Positions 47,821 to 57,788 are shown, numbered from the stretch's first letter. The stretch: 64,000 nucleotides of DNA from DASYAN01 sp963727755 (GCA_963727755.1 CAVSHN010000009.1:620001-684000); one strand, 5' to 3'. Numbers and translations: made by a program. The notes: generated by a model not told the origin, from the sequence alone.

Positions 47821-48435
47821 GTGTCTAGCAAAGATTTAAGAACAATACAGCCTGATGCCCTTAATGCACTTAAAAAGTTAGCCGCACAGTCCCCTTCTGC
47901 AGCAACAGCCCTACAGATGCAATTGACACAGGCTCAAGGTCAGCTCCGTAAGGATGGCGTCCCTGCTGCTCAATTGCCCGCTGTTGCTGGCGAGCAATAC
48001 TTGGTATTCTCTCTTGCAGATTATGAACTGGCTGTGAAAGCAGAGCTGGTCCAAGGCGTGGAACGCCTGGGCGAGATAACGTCTGTTCCTAATGTCGTAC
48101 CCTGGGTACGAGGTGTTATAAATTTGCGGGGATCCATTGTCTCTGTTGTCGATCTGCGAATGTTTCTCGGCTTGGAGGGCGTCTCTTATACTCCACGCGC
48201 TCGTTTACTGCTATTACAGTGTAAAGAGATGGTGATTTGCCTGATCGTTGATGGAGTCAGTGAGATGTTACCTATTCCTGCTTCTGTTATCATCAATGGA
48301 AATGTGCGTCAGGCTATTCCAATGTGGGCTAGTCCCTATGCTTCCGGGAGTGCACTGCTTGCAAACCGCTTGATGGTGATACTGGACGTTTCTCGTTTAC
48401 TCTTCTCCGAGAAAATGCATCAATATGCTCTCTGA
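47821..48435 (+). CDS. cheW: CheW-like adaptor protein
   Basis: Scaffold that links receptors to the CheA kinase. 204 residues: a 50-residue N-terminal helical extension rich in Ala and Gln, then the CheW domain with YLVFSLADYELAVKAELVQG, ITSVPNVVPWVRGVINLRGS, IVSVVDLRMFLGL and the C-terminal LANRLMVILDVSRLL. The GTG start is preceded by GGGAG. It lies between the CheY-like genes and the receptor gene. Confidence 0.93.
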   Translation: MSSKDLRTIQPDALNALKKLAAQSPSAATALQMQLTQAQGQLRKDGVPAAQLPAVAGEQYLVFSLADYELAVKAELVQGVERLGEITSVPNVVPWVRGVINLRGSIVSVVDLRMFLGLEGVSYTPRARLLLLQCKEMVICLIVDGVSEMLPIPASVIINGNVRQAIPMWASPYASGSALLANRLMVILDVSRLLFSEKMHQYAL

Positions 48436-48507
48436 GCATCGATGGGGTCCCCAGTGGGTCTCCTGATTTGACATCGCTATATCTTAAAATCGACGGAGGT
48501 CTGGCAG

Positions 48508-51161
48508 ATGAATCCCGATACTGGTAGAAGTGGCATGACGGTAAGTTCCCTCATGCAATGGGGGGTAGCTATATCGGTAGCTGTCCCTATTATCCTGTTC
48601 GCTCTTCTTGCTTTTATCTCTCTTAATGCAAGCAGCAATACACTTTTATATGTTGATACTGCTTTTGCTTTTATTACATTGATTATTGTCTTTACGGCCA
48701 ATCAATGGGTGCAACGAAAAGTACGAGAGCGTCTAGCTAGTATTGCCGACGTATGTCGCGACTTTATGAGTGGAGATCGTACTGTTCGTGTTGTTGTCAA
48801 TGGTGATGATGATGTCGCATTGATGGCACAGAGCGTCAATGCGCTGCTCGATGGCTATACTGCTTCCAGTCCTGCTGTAGGTGCTGGTGGTGGCAGTGAG
48901 GCCGCAGCCTTGCAGGCCCAGATCGAGAAATTACGACAAGAGGTTAGTGCAGTTGGTGATGGTGACTTGCGTATTCAGGCTGAGGTTACTCCAGACACAC
49001 TGGGCGTGCTGCTGACTCCTTCAACTATATGATCGAAGAGCTTGCCAAGGTTGTAGGACGTGTGCAAACTACCGCTGTTCAGGTTACAAATGCGACGCGT
49101 CGCATCCTTGATCGTTCAGCAGAACTAGCACAGGCTTCTGAGGCCCAGGTGAAACAAATTGCGCAGACTACCGACGCTGTAGAAGCTCTAGCCGTTTTTA
49201 TTCAGAACGTCGCTCGTAACGCGCAGTCGAGTGTGGAGGCTGCTCAAGATGCTTTGCGCAATGCTGCTAATGGCCAGCAGGCTGTGCGCCAGACCATTGA
49301 AGGCATGATGCTCATTCGTGAAAATGTGCAAGAAACTGCTAAGAAAATTAAGCGTCTGGGCGAGCGTTCTAATGAAATTGGCGAAATTGTTCGTCTTATT
49401 GAAGATATCGCTGATCAGACGAACTTGTTAGCTCTCAATGCTGCTATCCAATCTGCCATGGCTGGTGAGCATGGTCGTGGTTTTGCTGTCGTCGCTGATG
49501 AGATCCGTCTCCTTGCAGAACGCTCGACGGAGTCTACAAAACGTATTGCTACTCTGGTTAAGAGTATTCAGGGTGATACATATGAAGCTGTTGTTGCTAT
49601 GGAAGATAGCACTCAAGAGGTGGTTAAGGGATCGCAATTGGCTGATGAAGCGGGTCGTTCGCTGAACTCCATCTACACCGCTGTCGAACGGCAGGCTCAG
49701 ATGATTGAAGGTATTGCTCGTGCTGCAAATGAACAGACCTCAGTTTCTGAAGCTGTGGCTATAGCCATGAGCCGTATCTCGGAGATTACGCGTCAGACAG
49801 ATGCTGGCGCTCAAGAGGCGGCTGTCAGTGTGAGTTATCTAGCAGAACTTTCTGAACAGCTACGAGCTTCAGTGTCTACTTTCCGCTTGCCAGAGCGGAC
49901 AAATGAATTGTTTGGTTCGTTCTCGAGTACGACATCGGTAACAGAGTTATCTGAAGATCAGGGAAATCAGATGTATCGGTTGTCTCCTTCCCTGACAGCA
50001 ACGGGAGCCCCGGCAGAACCTAGTTGGGGTCAGGGCCTTGATGCAAATTTCTCATCGTTACCAGACTTGAGTAACCCAGGTGCATTACTACCTCTATCTT
50101 CTCGCGGTAGTCAGTTCTCCATTCCTGATCAACAAGATTTTGCTAGTAGTCAAGCTGGTTTAAGAGGTGTTTCTGCGTTTGGCAATCAAAGCTTGGATTC
50201 TATGCAAGCAAAATTTCCTCATGCTCCATCATTTGGTAGTCAGGAAGATAGTGCTAATCAGCAGTTCTTTGGTGACCACCAAGACTTTGGCGATATGAGT
50301 GGTTTTGATGATCTTCAAGGTATGAATACCAGTTTGACAGCCCTCCCATTCGGAGCAACGCCCAACTCTTTAAGTAATCCTGGTCAGTTGCCATATCTGC
50401 AATCGAGTCCAGGTTCGTTGTCGAGTCCAGGTCAGTCGCCATATCTGCAATTGAGCCCAGGTTCGTTATCGAGTCCAGGTCAGTCGCCATATCTGCAGTT
50501 CGAGCCCAGGTTCGTTATCGAGTCCAGGTCAGTCGCCATATCTGCAGTTGAGCCCAGGTTCGTTATCGAATCCAGGTCAGTTGCCATATCTGCAGTCGAG
50601 CCCAGGTTCGTTATCGAGTCCAGGTCAGTCGTCATACCCACAGTTGAGCCCAGGTTCGTTATCGAATCCAGGTCAGTCGCCATATCTGCAGTTGAGCCCA
50701 GGTTCGTTATCGAATCCAGGTCAGTCGCCATATCTGCAGTTGAGCCCAGGTTCGTTATCGAATCCAGGTCAGTTGCCATATCTGCAGTTGAGCCCAGGTT
50801 CGTTATCGAGTCCAGGTCAGTCGCCATATCTCTGCAGTTGAGCCCAGGTTCGTTATCGAATCCAGGTCAGTCGCCATACCCACAGTCGAGTCCAGGTCAG
50901 TCGCCATATCCACAGTTGAGCCCAGGTCAGTCTTCGTACCCACAGTTGAGCCCAGGTCAGTCTTCGTACCCACAGTCGAGTCCAGGTCAGTCTTCGTACC
51001 CACAGTCGAGTCCAGGTCAACCATCAAATCCGCAGTCGAATGCTGGTCAGGCTCAGGGTATCAATCCTACCTTCGCTTCAGCTCCGTCATCGCAGAGTGG
51101 GCAGCCAATGGGTTCTCGGCCACGCTGGCAACCGGGCTTGCAAAAGGATCAGAAGCAGTAA
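48508..51161 (+). CDS. PilJ-like methyl-accepting chemotaxis protein with repetitive C-terminal tail, frameshifted
   Basis: Membrane chemoreceptor of about 884 residues. Two adjacent membrane helices (about 18-40 and 45-68) leave no periplasmic sensor domain. A HAMP-like segment and GDGDLRIQAEVTPDTLG follow. One base is missing near 49010 (CTGCTGAC for CTGGCTGAC, giving GVLADSFNYMIEELAK). The signalling hairpin is SNEIGEIVRLIEDIADQTNL, LALNAAIQSAMAGEHGRGFA and DEIRLLAERSTEST, with the Q-S-A-M variation seen in PilJ-type receptors. The last 260 residues are a low-complexity tail of Ser/Pro/Gly/Gln repeats (50400-51032). Inside it the frame is shifted by +1 near 50500 and by +2 near 50830, so about 110 residues read EPRFVIESRSVAISAV instead. 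There is no CheR-tethering pentapeptide at the end. Confidence 0.87.
50400..51032 (+). repeat. Tandem repeats: ten 48-bp units, then five 30-bp units
   Basis: Units start at 50400, 50448, 50496, 50545, 50593, 50641, 50689, 50737, 50785 and 50835 (48 bases, except 49 and 50 for the third and ninth). They encode QLSPGSLSNPGQSPYL-type blocks. From 50883 there are 30-base units encoding QSSPGQSPYP-type blocks, to 51032. Neighbouring units differ by only a few bases, indicating recent amplification. Because 48 and 30 are multiples of three, several frames on both strands remain open. Confidence 0.92.
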
Positions 51162-51236
51162 ATGTTTGGGCGAAGGCCAGTGGTTTGTTTTGAGATAATG
51201 ATTTCCTGATTCAGTAGTACAGTAGAGTTAAGTTTG

Positions 51237-51277
51237 CCTTGCCATACCACTAAAGAAACTCTGGTGTGGCGAGGTAA
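51237..51277 (+). promoter_or_regulatory. Hairpin in the leader of the CheA gene
   Basis: CCTTGCCATACCAC pairs with GTGTGGCGAGG with one bulge, ending 14 bases before the GTG start codon. No T-run follows. It may affect translation of the CheA gene relative to the receptor gene. Confidence 0.4.
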
Positions 51278-51291
51278 ACAAAGAGAGTTAA

Positions 51292-54200
51292 GTGAGTACG
51301 CGCAACATGTCGAATACCTTTGATAAAATATCAGTCCTTGATTTGTTTATCGAAGAGGTGAATAGCTATTTGCCAGAAATCGGGACGAACCTCGAGCGTC
51401 TGACTCAGTCACCTAGCGACATGGATGCCCTCGAAGAAACTTACCGCCGCACTCACACCATTGGCGGTTCCGCTTCCATGATGGACTTTCCCGGTTTGGC
51501 GCATGTTGCCCATGGTATGGAAGATGTCTTGGCTGATGCTTTGGATGGGTTGATTTCATTAGATGAAGCTGCTCTTGCCCTTTTACGGCGTTCATTAGGC
51601 CGTTTGCATCAGCTCCTACAGGGTATTCGCAATGGTATTGATGAAGAATTTGTGATTGCAGAAGATGATGCTGACTATGGTCGCTATCGTGTCACGGTTG
51701 AGGCTACGGGGCTTGTTTCGTCTGCTGTACAAGACTCAGCAGAGGCTAGCATAGTTCCTGTTACTAATGATAACCAAACCCAGGTGGCACCTTCTGCTAT
51801 GCTGGCTCCTACGGGGACGTCTCCGTCCCGGCCATCTGCTGTTTCCTCATTCGACGAAGTATTAGCTTCTTTCCGTACTCCAGCGGTAAGTCCTGGTGAG
51901 GAGTTAGCATGGCCTGAAGATTTGATTATTGAACATCCCGAAGACAACGCTTCATCGCAATTTGCAACTAGTGCTGGCCAAACTGATGTTCCTGTATCAT
52001 CCGCAGTTTCGCAGGTTGATCAATTGTTAACATCTTTTCACACTACATCGGCAAATCCTGGCGACACAGCACCATTAGTAGCACCTGAAGATCCTGTTGT
52101 TGCACACCCAGAAGATGTTGCTTCGTCACAATCTAAGATCAGCGCTAGTCAAACTGATGTTCTTGGCTCTCCAGTTCATCAAACTCTTTCGGATGTTGTG
52201 CAGGCTCCACTAGCTGATGCTGCCCAATCAAAATTGGATGGGCAAACTGCTCTGGAGGAGTTGATGGCTTCAACTCGTCCTGCTTCTCCTGAAAATTCTT
52301 CTACATCTAAGCCTGTCTATACTGCTGTAGAACCATCTTCTTCTGCTTTGGGAGAAAATGATCTTTCTACCTATCCTGAAATAAATCGTCAACTACCTGT
52401 AGAGCGTTCTCTGTCTTCATATACCCCTGAATTCCAGATCCCTGATGAAGGACAGGAACAACTTAGACAGGATGAAGAGAATTTATTGCAAATCTATGAT
52501 GGAATACAGAAAGATGCGCAAGTTGTAGTAAGTCAGGCATCTTCGTTAGCAGATATGGTGCCGCAGTTGCGGCAGGCAATGGCTGTCATCGAGACTCAAC
52601 GGAGCGAATTCAAGGGCTTTTTAAGTGGTTCGAAGGATGCTCTTGAACGCATGGAGGATTGGGCTGGACAAGCCATGGGTTTGAATTTGCGTAATAGTCC
52701 TGAACAAGTGCGTCGCTATCTTCCTCTCTCCGTCATGTGGGTGTCCAATAGTAAGTTAAAAAAGGTTCTTGACCTCCTTACCAAAATTACTAGTGGTGTA
52801 GAGATGACCGATGAGCAAATCGCGTCAAATATGCATCAGCTGTATAGTTCTATTCAGTCCTTTGGTCAAGTATTTCAGCAATGGGAAAAAGAGCACTCCT
52901 CTCATGGCTTGAAGCAAGAAAGCGGATGGGGTCCCTGGGAAATGCGGGTAATGCATGATACTGGGGAATTACGTGAACGCGTGACTTTTGAGCGGCAGGG
53001 GGATATCGCAGCTTTACGCACTGAGCTAGAAGCGAGCATACGCAAGGAACTTCAGAGTGAGTATGAGTCTCGTTATGTTTCTCCTATCTTGCGTAGCGAA
53101 TTAGAGCAGCAAATACGACAAGAGGTGCGCAAGGAATTTGAAGGCCGCCTTTGGTTACAACAAGCAAATCTAGATCGTGACGAGGATATCCAAAATCTGA
53201 AGGCGCAGCTCCGTAGCGAGATTGAGATCCAGGTACGCCAGGAGTTTCTCGGTCAGCTTAGTCAGCTAGGTGGTGATCTTGGTGCACAAGCGGCAAAGAT
53301 GTCTGCTCAGAGTGAGTCAAATGTGGTGGATCATGCATCTAGATCTGCTAGCTTTGTTGCTCCTGTGTCCCCACCACCGCTACCAGCTGCTCCTGTTAAG
53401 CCTCCTGCCTCTGTACTGGGTGGTGATTTTGGTGAAGAAGCTCTTGAGATCTTCCGTATGGAAGCGGAAGAGCACATGCAAACGATTAGTATGCAGGTGT
53501 CAGCTCTTAAGGAGAATGCTACCGACCGAGATTTCATTCAACATATCCGTCGTGCAACTCACACCCTAAAAGGTGCGGCAGGTATGATGGGATTCCGCGC
53601 AATTGCTGATCTCTGCCATATCTTTGAGGACCTTCTGGATACTATTATGGAAGGCTCTATGGGTATTTCGCCTGTCGTCCTGAGTATAATTCTAGATACC
53701 GCTGAAGCTCTTGATTTGCTTATTAACGGCAATGAAAGTAATAATTCATATGGTGAAGAGCTGGCACATGCTCTCCACAATCGTTATGTGGATTTGCTTG
53801 GTGAGCGCCGTACACACGATGTGGATGAGATGGATATTGACTTGGAGGTAGAGAGTGAGGTTCATGCTTATGATACGTCCCACATCACAGGTGTACTTAC
53901 TGATGAGCAAGCTAAATCAAACGACGCCAATGTTCCACGTTCTAGTCGAGCAGAATTAGCTGTACGCGTTCGTCTCCAAAGACTTGATGAGCTAGTAAAT
54001 CTGTTCGGTGAACTGCTCGTGAGCCGTAGTGTGCTTGAAGAGCGCGTTCAGCGCCTAGTTCGTGTTGTGTCAGATGTTGGTGTGAGTAGTAATCGGTTGC
54101 GTGATGTTGGTCAGAAGTTGGAGAGTCGCTTTGAGGCTGCGACGTTGCCTAGTGGTCGCTCTGTGCAAGTCATGCCTGGAGAAGGGAATCAGAAGCTGCT

Positions 54201-55941
54201 TTCAGCTCCCGGTATGAAGGATATCAATAGTGGACCTGCGCACTTGGCAGAGTTTGATGAGCTGGAGCTTGACCGCTACACGGAATTCCACCAGTTGGCT
54301 CGTGGTCTAAGCGAGGGTATCTCAGATATGGTAACGTTAAGTGCTGAGATGGATACGGTCATTCGTGAGGCTGAAGGTGTGTTCGCCCGTGAAAATCGTC
54401 TCAGTGCAACGTTCCAGGATCGTTTGATGAAGACACGTCTGGTGCCTCTCTCTCAGTTGACTCCTCGTCTCTATCAAGCTGCACGTGCCGTGGCGGTCAA
54501 ACAAGGAAAAGAGCTAGAGTTTATACGTGAAGGCGAAACGACGGAAGTTGATCGCACCGTTTTTGAAGAAATCAGTGGACCACTGTTGCACCTTGTGCGT
54601 AATGCTGCCAATCATGCGCTGGAAACTCCACAAGTCCGTATTCAAAACGGGAAATCTCCGGTTGGGCAGCTTAAGTTCTCGGCCTCTTATGAAGGCAATC
54701 AGATAGTCATTTCGATAAGCGATGATGGCAAAGGACTTGATCGCGAACGTATTCGCCAGACTGCTATTGCTCATGGCATGATTCGCCCTGATCAGCAGTT
54801 GACAGAGAAGGATCTCGTATCATTTATCTTTACTCCTGGCTTCTCTACTGCGGAAGTTGTGAGTGAGGAGAGCGGACGCGGAGTAGGCCTGGATGTGGTT
54901 GGAGACACTGTTTCTCGCCTTAGAGGAACCATCGTGGTGGAGTCAATGCCTGAAAAGGGAACGACTTTTACGATGATTTTTCCCACCACTCTAGCAATCC
55001 AACGTGCGATGATGATACGCGTAAGTAGTCAACAATTTGTTATTCCTACTGTGCACGTTGAGTCGATTGGACGGCTTGACAACTTCAAGCATACTACTGT
55101 TGCGGGTAGGCCTGCTGTGCTAGTTCGCAATGAGCCTTATCCATTGCTGATATTGGCACAATATCTCTCGCTTCCTGTCCCCAGGACAATTGAGGAGAAA
55201 GCTCAGTTAATTCTGGTTAATGCGAGCGGTCAGCGTGTAGCCTTGGTGGTTGATGAAATTAAAGGTCAGGCTGATATCGTGATGAAAGGTCTTGGCCCTC
55301 ATTTGCGTCAGGTTCATGGTATTGCTGGAGCCTCTGTCCTTGGTAATGGTCAAGTTGTCCTAGTCCTTGAGCTAAATAGTTTGCTTAGTAACCGTCTGAA
55401 GGGATCTGCTCCTGCTGGCGTAGTCACTCCTGTATCCCGTGATACTACAATTGTGGCAGGACCGAGCAGCACAGTCAAATACCAGCGGGATGTTCCTTCT
55501 AGTAGGCAAGATGGTGTTCCAGCGTCTCCAGTTGCTCCTGCCGCGCCTGAGCGGGGCAAGCACCTTCTGGTTGTTGACGATAGCCCAAGTGTGCGCCGCG
55601 TTGTGAGTAATATGCTCAAACAGCATGGTTGGGAGGTCCAGATGGCCCGCGATGGCGTTGAAGCTCTGGAAATGATTTCCTACGAAATGCCTGCAGCTGT
55701 GTTGCTTGATATCGAAATGCCACGTATGGATGGCTATGAGTTGATCTCGACGGTGCGTGCTCAGGAGCAATATCGCTCTCTGCCAATGATTGTCTTAACC
55801 TCACGTGCAGCGGCCAAACACCAGCAGCGTGCAATGGCTCTGGGAGCAAGTGCTTATGTGATCAAGCCCTATCAAGATGAAGAACTTCTCAATACGATCA
55901 ATTCGCTAGTCTTTGGTACTACTATGCGGTTGACTCGCTAG
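51292..55941 (+). CDS. CheA-type hybrid histidine kinase with two HPt domains and a receiver
   Basis: Core kinase of the chemosensory array, 1549 residues in one intact frame. HPt1 lies at the N-terminus (His55 in RRTHTIGGSASMMDF, with Gly instead of the usual Lys). A 550-residue acidic, Ser/Pro-rich linker is followed by a helical and coiled-coil segment (Q/E rich). HPt2 has His757 in THTLKGAAGMMGF. Next come a dimerisation region and the CheA HATPase with HLVRNAANHALETP, ISDDGKGLDRERI and ESGRGVGLDVVGDTV. A CheW-like domain follows (PTVHVESIGRLDNF, ALVVDEIKGQADIV), and last a receiver (VVDDSPSVRRVVSNML, Asp1473 in LLDIEMPRMDGYE, YVIKPYQDEEL). The architecture matches ChpA/PilL-like kinases. 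It is co-oriented with cheW and the receptor gene. Confidence 0.94.
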   Translation: MSTRNMSNTFDKISVLDLFIEEVNSYLPEIGTNLERLTQSPSDMDALEETYRRTHTIGGSASMMDFPGLAHVAHGMEDVLADALDGLISLDEAALALLRRSLGRLHQLLQGIRNGIDEEFVIAEDDADYGRYRVTVEATGLVSSAVQDSAEASIVPVTNDNQTQVAPSAMLAPTGTSPSRPSAVSSFDEVLASFRTPAVSPGEELAWPEDLIIEHPEDNASSQFATSAGQTDVPVSSAVSQVDQLLTSFHTTSANPGDTAPLVAPEDPVVAHPEDVASSQSKISASQTDVLGSPVHQTLSDVVQAPLADAAQSKLDGQTALEELMASTRPASPENSSTSKPVYTAVEPSSSALGENDLSTYPEINRQLPVERSLSSYTPEFQIPDEGQEQLRQDEENLLQIYDGIQKDAQVVVSQASSLADMVPQLRQAMAVIETQRSEFKGFLSGSKDALERMEDWAGQAMGLNLRNSPEQVRRYLPLSVMWVSNSKLKKVLDLLTKITSGVEMTDEQIASNMHQLYSSIQSFGQVFQQWEKEHSSHGLKQESGWGPWEMRVMHDTGELRERVTFERQGDIAALRTELEASIRKELQSEYESRYVSPILRSELEQQIRQEVRKEFEGRLWLQQANLDRDEDIQNLKAQLRSEIEIQVRQEFLGQLSQLGGDLGAQAAKMSAQSESNVVDHASRSASFVAPVSPPPLPAAPVKPPASVLGGDFGEEALEIFRMEAEEHMQTISMQVSALKENATDRDFIQHIRRATHTLKGAAGMMGFRAIADLCHIFEDLLDTIMEGSMGISPVVLSIILDTAEALDLLINGNESNNSYGEELAHALHNRYVDLLGERRTHDVDEMDIDLEVESEVHAYDTSHITGVLTDEQAKSNDANVPRSSRAELAVRVRLQRLDELVNLFGELLVSRSVLEERVQRLVRVVSDVGVSSNRLRDVGQKLESRFEAATLPSGRSVQVMPGEGNQKLLSAPGMKDINSGPAHLAEFDELELDRYTEFHQLARGLSEGISDMVTLSAEMDTVIREAEGVFARENRLSATFQDRLMKTRLVPLSQLTPRLYQAARAVAVKQGKELEFIREGETTEVDRTVFEEISGPLLHLVRNAANHALETPQVRIQNGKSPVGQLKFSASYEGNQIVISISDDGKGLDRERIRQTAIAHGMIRPDQQLTEKDLVSFIFTPGFSTAEVVSEESGRGVGLDVVGDTVSRLRGTIVVESMPEKGTTFTMIFPTTLAIQRAMMIRVSSQQFVIPTVHVESIGRLDNFKHTTVAGRPAVLVRNEPYPLLILAQYLSLPVPRTIEEKAQLILVNASGQRVALVVDEIKGQADIVMKGLGPHLRQVHGIAGASVLGNGQVVLVLELNSLLSNRLKGSAPAGVVTPVSRDTTIVAGPSSTVKYQRDVPSSRQDGVPASPVAPAAPERGKHLLVVDDSPSVRRVVSNMLKQHGWEVQMARDGVEALEMISYEMPAAVLLDIEMPRMDGYELISTVRAQEQYRSLPMIVLTSRAAAKHQQRAMALGASAYVIKPYQDEELLNTINSLVFGTTMRLTR

Positions 55942-55958
55942 AGAGACAGAGCTGTACG

Positions 55959-56204
55959 ATGGGAGTTGAGCGTTCAGTAACTTGCTGGTATGTTCAGCGA
56001 CAATCCATTCTGAGCGAGATTGCGTGGTTAGAGTCTCGGCTGTGGGGAACAGCGGGTGCGAATATTGATAGTCATACTGGCCCCCCCCCTACCGGTGGGA
56101 ATAAAATGGCCGGTGTGGAGAGTGCTGAGTTGCTATTGCAATTGACGAGGGCCCGAGGGAAGCTACGTTCTCTGGGCCCTTGTCCTAAGCCGATGATGGG
56201 GTAG
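55959..56204 (+). CDS. Small hypothetical protein, 81 residues
   Basis: ORF starting 18 bases after the CheA stop, with GAGAGA upstream. It begins MGVERSVTCWYVQRQS. A helical stretch (SILSEIAWLESRLW), a Gly/Pro-rich middle and a second helix (SAELLLQLTRARGKLRSLG) follow, ending in PCPKPMMG. I do not recognise a family. Its position at the end of the chemosensory cluster suggests co-transcription, and the two Leu-rich helices could form a small helical hairpin. It may also be non-coding. Confidence 0.45.
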   Translation: MGVERSVTCWYVQRQSILSEIAWLESRLWGTAGANIDSHTGPPPTGGNKMAGVESAELLLQLTRARGKLRSLGPCPKPMMG

Positions 56205-56349
56205 TTGTTGGCCGTCTCCCTTGACAGTCTTGGTAGGCTCGAAGTTCTACTCAGTGAATCAGACCTTGGCTCTCACTATCAACACTTGAGCGGAAGACTA
56301 CCCGGCAATCCTGTGCACAATTGTTGGCGGCTTAATTTTTCAAAGATCG

Positions 56350-56384
56350 TAATCAGGTCCCTACACTCGGGCAATAAATTGCCT
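56350..56384 (+). repeat. Dispersed palindromic repeat, partial copy
   Basis: AATCAGGTCCCTAC followed by the palindrome GGCAATAAATTGCC. It shares the GGTCCCTAC end and the palindrome with the copy upstream of thiD, with a different spacer. It lies between 56204 and leuB. Confidence 0.7.
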
Positions 56385-56417
56385 GTCATGTATCATTATG
56401 CTATGCATTTTAGATTT

Positions 56418-57548
56418 CTACACCGAGACTTTTGTTAGGGCATCTGTAATTATTTTGCCCATTTCCTGTGTTCCAACTATTTTTGCGCCAACTTCACGCA
56501 TATCCTCTGTCCGATAACCCTCTGCAATCGTTTGTTCTACCGCATTTTCGATAGCTGCTGCCTCGTGTATTAGACCCAATGAGTAGCGTAGTAAAAGTGC
56601 AGCAGACAGAATAGTGGCAATTGGATTAGCCTTGTCTTGACCTGCAATATCTGGTGCGGAACCGTGAATGGGTTCGTAGAGGCCAAAGAGACCATGCTCT
56701 GTTCTCTGTGTACCCAAGCTAGCGGAAGGGAGCATGCCCAGAGAGCCTGCCAGCATAGAAGCTTCATCGGTAAGAATGTCGCCAAATAGATTTTCTGTCA
56801 CAATCACATCAAAATCTTTCGGACGACGAATGAGATGCATGGCACAGGCATCTACAAGCAGATGTTCTAAGGAAACATCTGGATAGTCGGCTGCTACCCG
56901 GTTGGCAACGCGACGCCATAGGACTGAGGAACTCAGGACATTGGCTTTATCGACTGACGTGACTTTTTTGCGGCGCTCTCGTGCAATGTCAAATGCGACC
57001 CGAATGATGCGCTCAATTTCTGCCTCAGTATAGAGCAAAGTATCAATGGCTTCTTCTCCTTGCGCTGTCTGGCGAATCTCGCTAGGTTTGCCAGGAACAG
57101 GAGGTTCTAGGTGTCCATAGTAGAGTCCTCCTGTCAATTCGCGTACAACAATTAGATCAGTGCCGTCTAAGACTTCGCTTTTGATGGTGGAAGCATTGAG
57201 GAGTTCCTTGTACAAATGGACTGGACGCAGATTAGCAAAAAATTGCAAGCCTTTACGCAGCTTGAAAAGTGCCTGTTCTGGTTTGACTTGATCTTTTTTA
57301 CCATAGTTGCTAGGTAAGCTGCCGACAGCACCAAATAAGATCGCATCACTTTGCTTGCACAGTTCAAGCGTATCCTCAGAAATTGCAGCCCCTTCTGCTT
57401 CAATAGCTGCAAGACCCACAAGCCTTTTATGGACTGTGAAGCCATGACCATAGATATCGGCAACTGTTTGCAAGACATGTAATGCTTGCTCTGTGACCTC
57501 GGGGCCGATACCATCCCCCGGTAAAACGGTAATTGTGTACTTTCCCAT
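56418..57548 (-). CDS. leuB: 3-isopropylmalate dehydrogenase LeuB
   Basis: NAD- and Mg-dependent oxidative decarboxylation of 3-isopropylmalate in leucine synthesis; cytoplasmic, usually a dimer. 376 residues, intact. Motifs are VLPGDGIGPEV at the N-terminus, DAILFGAVGSLPSNYG, LRKGLQFFANLRPV, VVRELTGGLYYG with the substrate-binding Arg and Tyr, VTSVDKANVLSSSVLWRRV, VTENLFGDILTDEASMLAGS and LYEPIHGSAPDIAGQDKANP. Leucine-specific length and loops favour LeuB over tartrate or isocitrate dehydrogenase. leuA, leuC and leuD are not in the window. It is flanked on both sides by copies of the palindromic repeat. Confidence 0.95.
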   Translation of the reverse strand: MGKYTITVLPGDGIGPEVTEQALHVLQTVADIYGHGFTVHKRLVGLAAIEAEGAAISEDTLELCKQSDAILFGAVGSLPSNYGKKDQVKPEQALFKLRKGLQFFANLRPVHLYKELLNASTIKSEVLDGTDLIVVRELTGGLYYGHLEPPVPGKPSEIRQTAQGEEAIDTLLYTEAEIERIIRVAFDIARERRKKVTSVDKANVLSSSVLWRRVANRVAADYPDVSLEHLLVDACAMHLIRRPKDFDVIVTENLFGDILTDEASMLAGSLGMLPSASLGTQRTEHGLFGLYEPIHGSAPDIAGQDKANPIATILSAALLLRYSLGLIHEAAAIENAVEQTIAEGYRTEDMREVGAKIVGTQEMGKIITDALTKVSV

Positions 57549-57683
57549 TATCTTCTATTTTCTTTCCTTAGCTAGTAGCTAAATGCTTTGTTGGCGAGCA
57601 ATAGTGTACCAAAGTATTGTGCTGTCTGACAAGGGGAAATTTTGGTACGGTGTGCGGAGGATTGTTGCAAGGAGGTGTCTATG

Positions 57684-57788
57684 GGGAACGGACGCGATAA
57701 ATCGGGTCCCTACCTTTGAACAATGAATTGTCTTATTTACAATTTATTGTGTGCTTTGTAGGGGCCCAATTCATTGCGCCCGTTCCCT
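57684..57788. repeat. Full-length dispersed palindromic repeat with 30-bp terminal inverted repeats
   Basis: About 105 bases. The two ends form imperfect 30-bp inverted repeats, GGGAACGG-RCGC-RAT-RAAT-YGGG-YCCCTAC, and each arm is itself partly palindromic (GGAC...GTCC). The centre has CAATGAATTG and CAATTTATTG. Two or more nested stems are therefore possible in DNA or RNA. It lies in the 270-base gap between leuB and the lipocalin-like gene. No transposase ORF is inside. Confidence 0.85.

Noticed and set aside
50400..51032. CRISPR-like array
   Set aside because: Units are directly contiguous, coding and in phase with the receptor gene; there are no unique spacers and no cas genes.
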